Below, piece by piece: positions 61,066-64,000 of a stretch of 64,000 nucleotides of DNA; the first letter of the stretch is position 1; every line of letters starts with the position of its first letter. Below the pieces are notes generated by a model. The model was not told the origin of the DNA. It made no database searches and saw only the letters and a program-made list of their open reading frames with translations. Source of the DNA: Eutrigla gurnardus (Eukaryota; Chordata; Actinopteri; Perciformes; Triglidae). A program made the position numbers and the translations under genes. Where the stretch lies: positions 12,516,882 through 12,580,881 of the forward strand of contig OY741281.1 of assembly GCA_963514095.1 (NCBI GenBank), read 5' to 3'.

Positions 61066-63263
61066 AACAACATTTCATATCATTAACTTTGAATATGAGT
61101 TGTTAACTTAATGACCCCCCCACCCCCCATCTCACTTTATTATTCTTGTGTGAAAACCAGCTAGTTATTTTTAATGAGGACATGGATGTGGTGCCTGGTG
61201 CTTGCGGCTGACAGAGGAATGCTGTAAGGAATGACCTGGCACAATACTTTCGCCATAAAAACAAAATATTTTATTTTATCCCAAAGAGAGAGAAGAGTCT
61301 ATCTGAAGACAATTTAGTTCCAGTAATTTAAATGTAAACTCTCCCTTAAGAGTTTGCCATTGGCAGGGATTAATCCAATAACACAGATACAAAGTGTTTC
61401 TCACTTTCCATTTTAAACGTGAATCTAACTACTGTTATTTGTCTAGTTTCCTTTCAAACTCTACACTTCTTCTACAAGGTAATATTTTACATATATGGAG
61501 AGTTGAGTGCACTTTCTTTCCTGAAAGTGTTGTTGCGCTTGTTTGTACAAATGAAAAGTAACAGAAATAAATGTGTAAATACTTAAAAAGAGAGCAGAGA
61601 GTTTGAGAAAGAAGGTGCTCTACTCACCTTCCTGTGTCACACACTTGGTCAACTGTTGCATGTAGGGCATTGTTGCTTTGCTTCTGTTACTTCTGTATCT
61701 GGTCCTGTGTCTCCGCTGTCGATTGACATACAAAATTGCACAAAATACACTAACAGAATATATGCTTTATTATTATTATAAAGCTCCCACATTAAACGTT
61801 TTGAGTGTAAAACATATTTCGACTGCTCCCAGCCCATGAACTCACACACTGTACCAGTCCAACGTTAAAATGGGGATGCAAGCAAACTTGAGACTCTCTT
61901 CAGGCTGTTGAACCCAGACAATCTTCTCAGGCGTTGCGGGACCAAACCAAAGTTCAACATCAGTGGATACAAGATTACGTTTAATGAAAAATGATGCCCT
62001 TTGTTGCTCTGTTTCTAACTAATATCAAGCTGTCTTAATACAACACTTCCCAACACCAGTTACGAAGGAACAAGTGGAAAAACGAAGTAACTAAAGTATT
62101 TCCTAAATAACTCTATATTATATAGTAGATATAAACGATTTCAAACTAATATTTAGATAATTATTCGTTTGAGAAGATGAAGAGTTGTGGGTCCTTCAGT
62201 CAGTCCACATTCCATAACGTCATCCACTTAATTTCTAAATCAGCTTGAAGACCGGAGCAAAAATGCAAGTCAAGTTCATTCACATAGAAGTGCTTCCATT
62301 CATATAGAAATACCTTCTCTGCCGGCCTTGGGGAGCGAGTGTCTGGACTTTCCTGCTGTGATCATTGACGCACATGATACATCTATTTAGAGAATTTTGT
62401 TGTTGGATCGGTGAATGTAAAAACCATAAATACGCTGCCTTTTTACACGAAGCAACAGACAGTGATGTCTTCTTTTATGAGTTTCCACACAGCTCCAAAT
62501 TTGGGCCTAGTTTTCCTTCCCATTCAACTGTGAAGTGCATGGGATCTCCATGTGAGCAACTCGACCTCCGGCCGGCACAGCAATATAAACCATTATACAT
62601 TTTTTTTTTTTTCTTCTTATATCTCTTTAAATGTATTGCATGTCAGTCCTTCAGCTTGAGGCTAGTTTGGGTGTTTTGAGCATGCAGGCATGTGTGTTCC
62701 ACAGTGACAGGCATGGATAAGCAGAAGACAAACAGATCGCTGAAAGGTTAAAGACGGGCTAATTCTCCAATTCACAGTGTGCGCTGTTAAGGGCTGCTCT
62801 TATTTTCACTGGCTGCGTCCCATGAAATGAATTACAGCCTCTGTGTACAGTACAATAGCCAGTGGGCCTTGTCGTCGAAGTGAAGGGGCAGACCCTCCAA
62901 CCAAGTGCCAGTTTGGCCTCAAAAGAAGACAGTCAGTGAATGGCAGAAGTCGGTTAAGCATTACCGATTCAGTTCAAATGTCATAAAGAGAGTTCTCCTG
63001 CCTGATGTTTGTGACCCAGAGGGACAGCCGCTGATTTGTGCGTTTCAGTGCAGTGTTAATACCATTTGATCTTGAGGGAAGACCAACAACAACAACAACA
63101 AAAACCTCTCCTTTTTTCCAGCTAAATTTAACAGCACATGACACACAGCTGATCGCTGGCCTCTATGAAAAGCACCCGCAAACGATGGGTGGTGTGAAAT
63201 CGACATTTGGATAGGAAAACACAAAGTCATCTCTGTACCTCCTGATCCTCTAAAGTTGTGCCG

Positions 63264-63266
<3 letters not shown>

Positions 63267-63325
<59 letters not shown>
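63267..63325. repeat. (CA)n microsatellite
   Basis: Pure CA run of 59 bp; first of two within 230 bp. Confidence 0.95.
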
Positions 63326-63327
<2 letters not shown>

Positions 63328-63432
63328 TGAACTATCTGTTCATCTCAAAGAGGCCTCGGCATTTCACTGACTCTGACCCATCCGAAACCACCAAGTGTTT
63401 GAAGTGAAATCCTGCGGATACAAACACACGGT

Positions 63433-63434
<2 letters not shown>

Positions 63435-63495
<61 letters not shown>
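63435..63495. repeat. (CA)n microsatellite
   Basis: Pure CA run of 61 bp. Confidence 0.95.
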
Positions 63496-63499
<4 letters not shown>

Positions 63500-63923
63500 C
63501 CTGCCTCGGGGTGGAAGGTGGGAGGGTGAGTCGGCAATGAAAGATGCTGTTGAGGATGCCGGCGCTGATAAACTGATGATAGGATGCACACAATAGACTC
63601 CAGTGTGTGGCATTTAGCTTCGGGATCAGTTTCACGCATGCAAACAGAAACGGACACAAATGCATACATATATTCAGTCGTGCTTAATTTTTTTTTTTTT
63701 TTTTAAACATTCACACATACACTATCACTATTATACCTCCTCATGGAGATATATACATGTATGTCCAACACACTCAGGTCATGCCCGGAGGGAGGGAAAC
63801 TTGCCTTTTGTACAGCGCTGGCGGACTCCCCTTGTGACTTTCACAGCTGTCATGCTACTCTTTACAGCCTTCATTCATCTACTAACCTCAGGGACAGGAG
63901 CATGTGATGATGCCACACAAACA

Positions 63924-63925
<2 letters not shown>

Positions 63926-63971
<46 letters not shown>

Positions 63972-63973
63972 CA
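63926..63973. repeat. interrupted (CA)n microsatellite
   Basis: CA run with one AA interruption. Confidence 0.9.
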
Positions 63974-64000
63974 AATGCATAGATACAAGTCATAACGTTA

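Larger units (their letters stand above)
57836..64000. other. downstream intergenic, no gene seen
   Basis: Unique sequence with a (CT)(CA) run at 60001-60041, an (AAC)n run near 63085, CA arrays at 63267, 63435 and 63926, and the candidate elements at 58430 and 60765. No splice-bounded coding frame was found. Confidence 0.5.

Overview
The window is vertebrate nuclear DNA and almost certainly comes from a percomorph (spiny-rayed) teleost. The evidence is one split, GT-AG spliced gene with a clear vertebrate orthologue, a very high density of (CA)n, (GA)n, GACA and CTAT microsatellites, and several interspersed repeats whose wording I recognise from perch-like fish genomes. There is no bacterial-style gene organisation. 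Nearly every open frame I examined outside the one gene is a low-complexity or chance frame.

The only gene I can assign with confidence is eef1e1 on the + strand (coding span 48785..54322, four coding exons). It encodes AIMP3/p18, a small GST-like scaffold subunit of the cytosolic multi-aminoacyl-tRNA synthetase complex. The four exons join in phase 0 into a 173-residue protein with a good Kozak start, consensus splice sites and a natural stop. A TATA-less CCAAT/GC-box promoter lies immediately upstream. Intron 1 carries a second cluster of promoter-like motifs. Intron 2 carries a MITE-like element embedded in a (TA)n array, plus antisense open frames.

Positions 1-48600 form a gene desert. 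It holds microsatellites, poly-C/G runs, degenerate interspersed repeats (near 5.9, 9.9, 15.8, 16.4, 19.4, 20.9, 26.9, 34.1, 37.6, 45.7 and 47.4 kb) and stretches of non-repetitive AT-rich sequence with many TAATTA/CAATTA-type words, typical of vertebrate conserved non-coding enhancers. In mammals the 5' flank of EEF1E1 (6p24) leads to SLC35B3 and then the large regulatory desert of TFAP2A. I infer, but cannot prove, that this is the equivalent landscape. At the left edge (1..114, - strand) there is an exon-like frame with a good 3' splice site that runs off the window.

Positions 55100-64000, downstream of eef1e1, hold a degenerate tRNA-type SINE near 57.7 kb, more candidate conserved non-coding blocks and more microsatellites, but no recognisable gene.

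I saw no tRNA or rRNA gene, CRISPR array, phage or bacterial mobile element. No multi-gene novel system is visible. The points of interest are the gene-desert candidate enhancers, the antisense exon-like pieces in intron 2, the higher-order CTAT array, opposed GT/CA arrays and the MITE-like elements.
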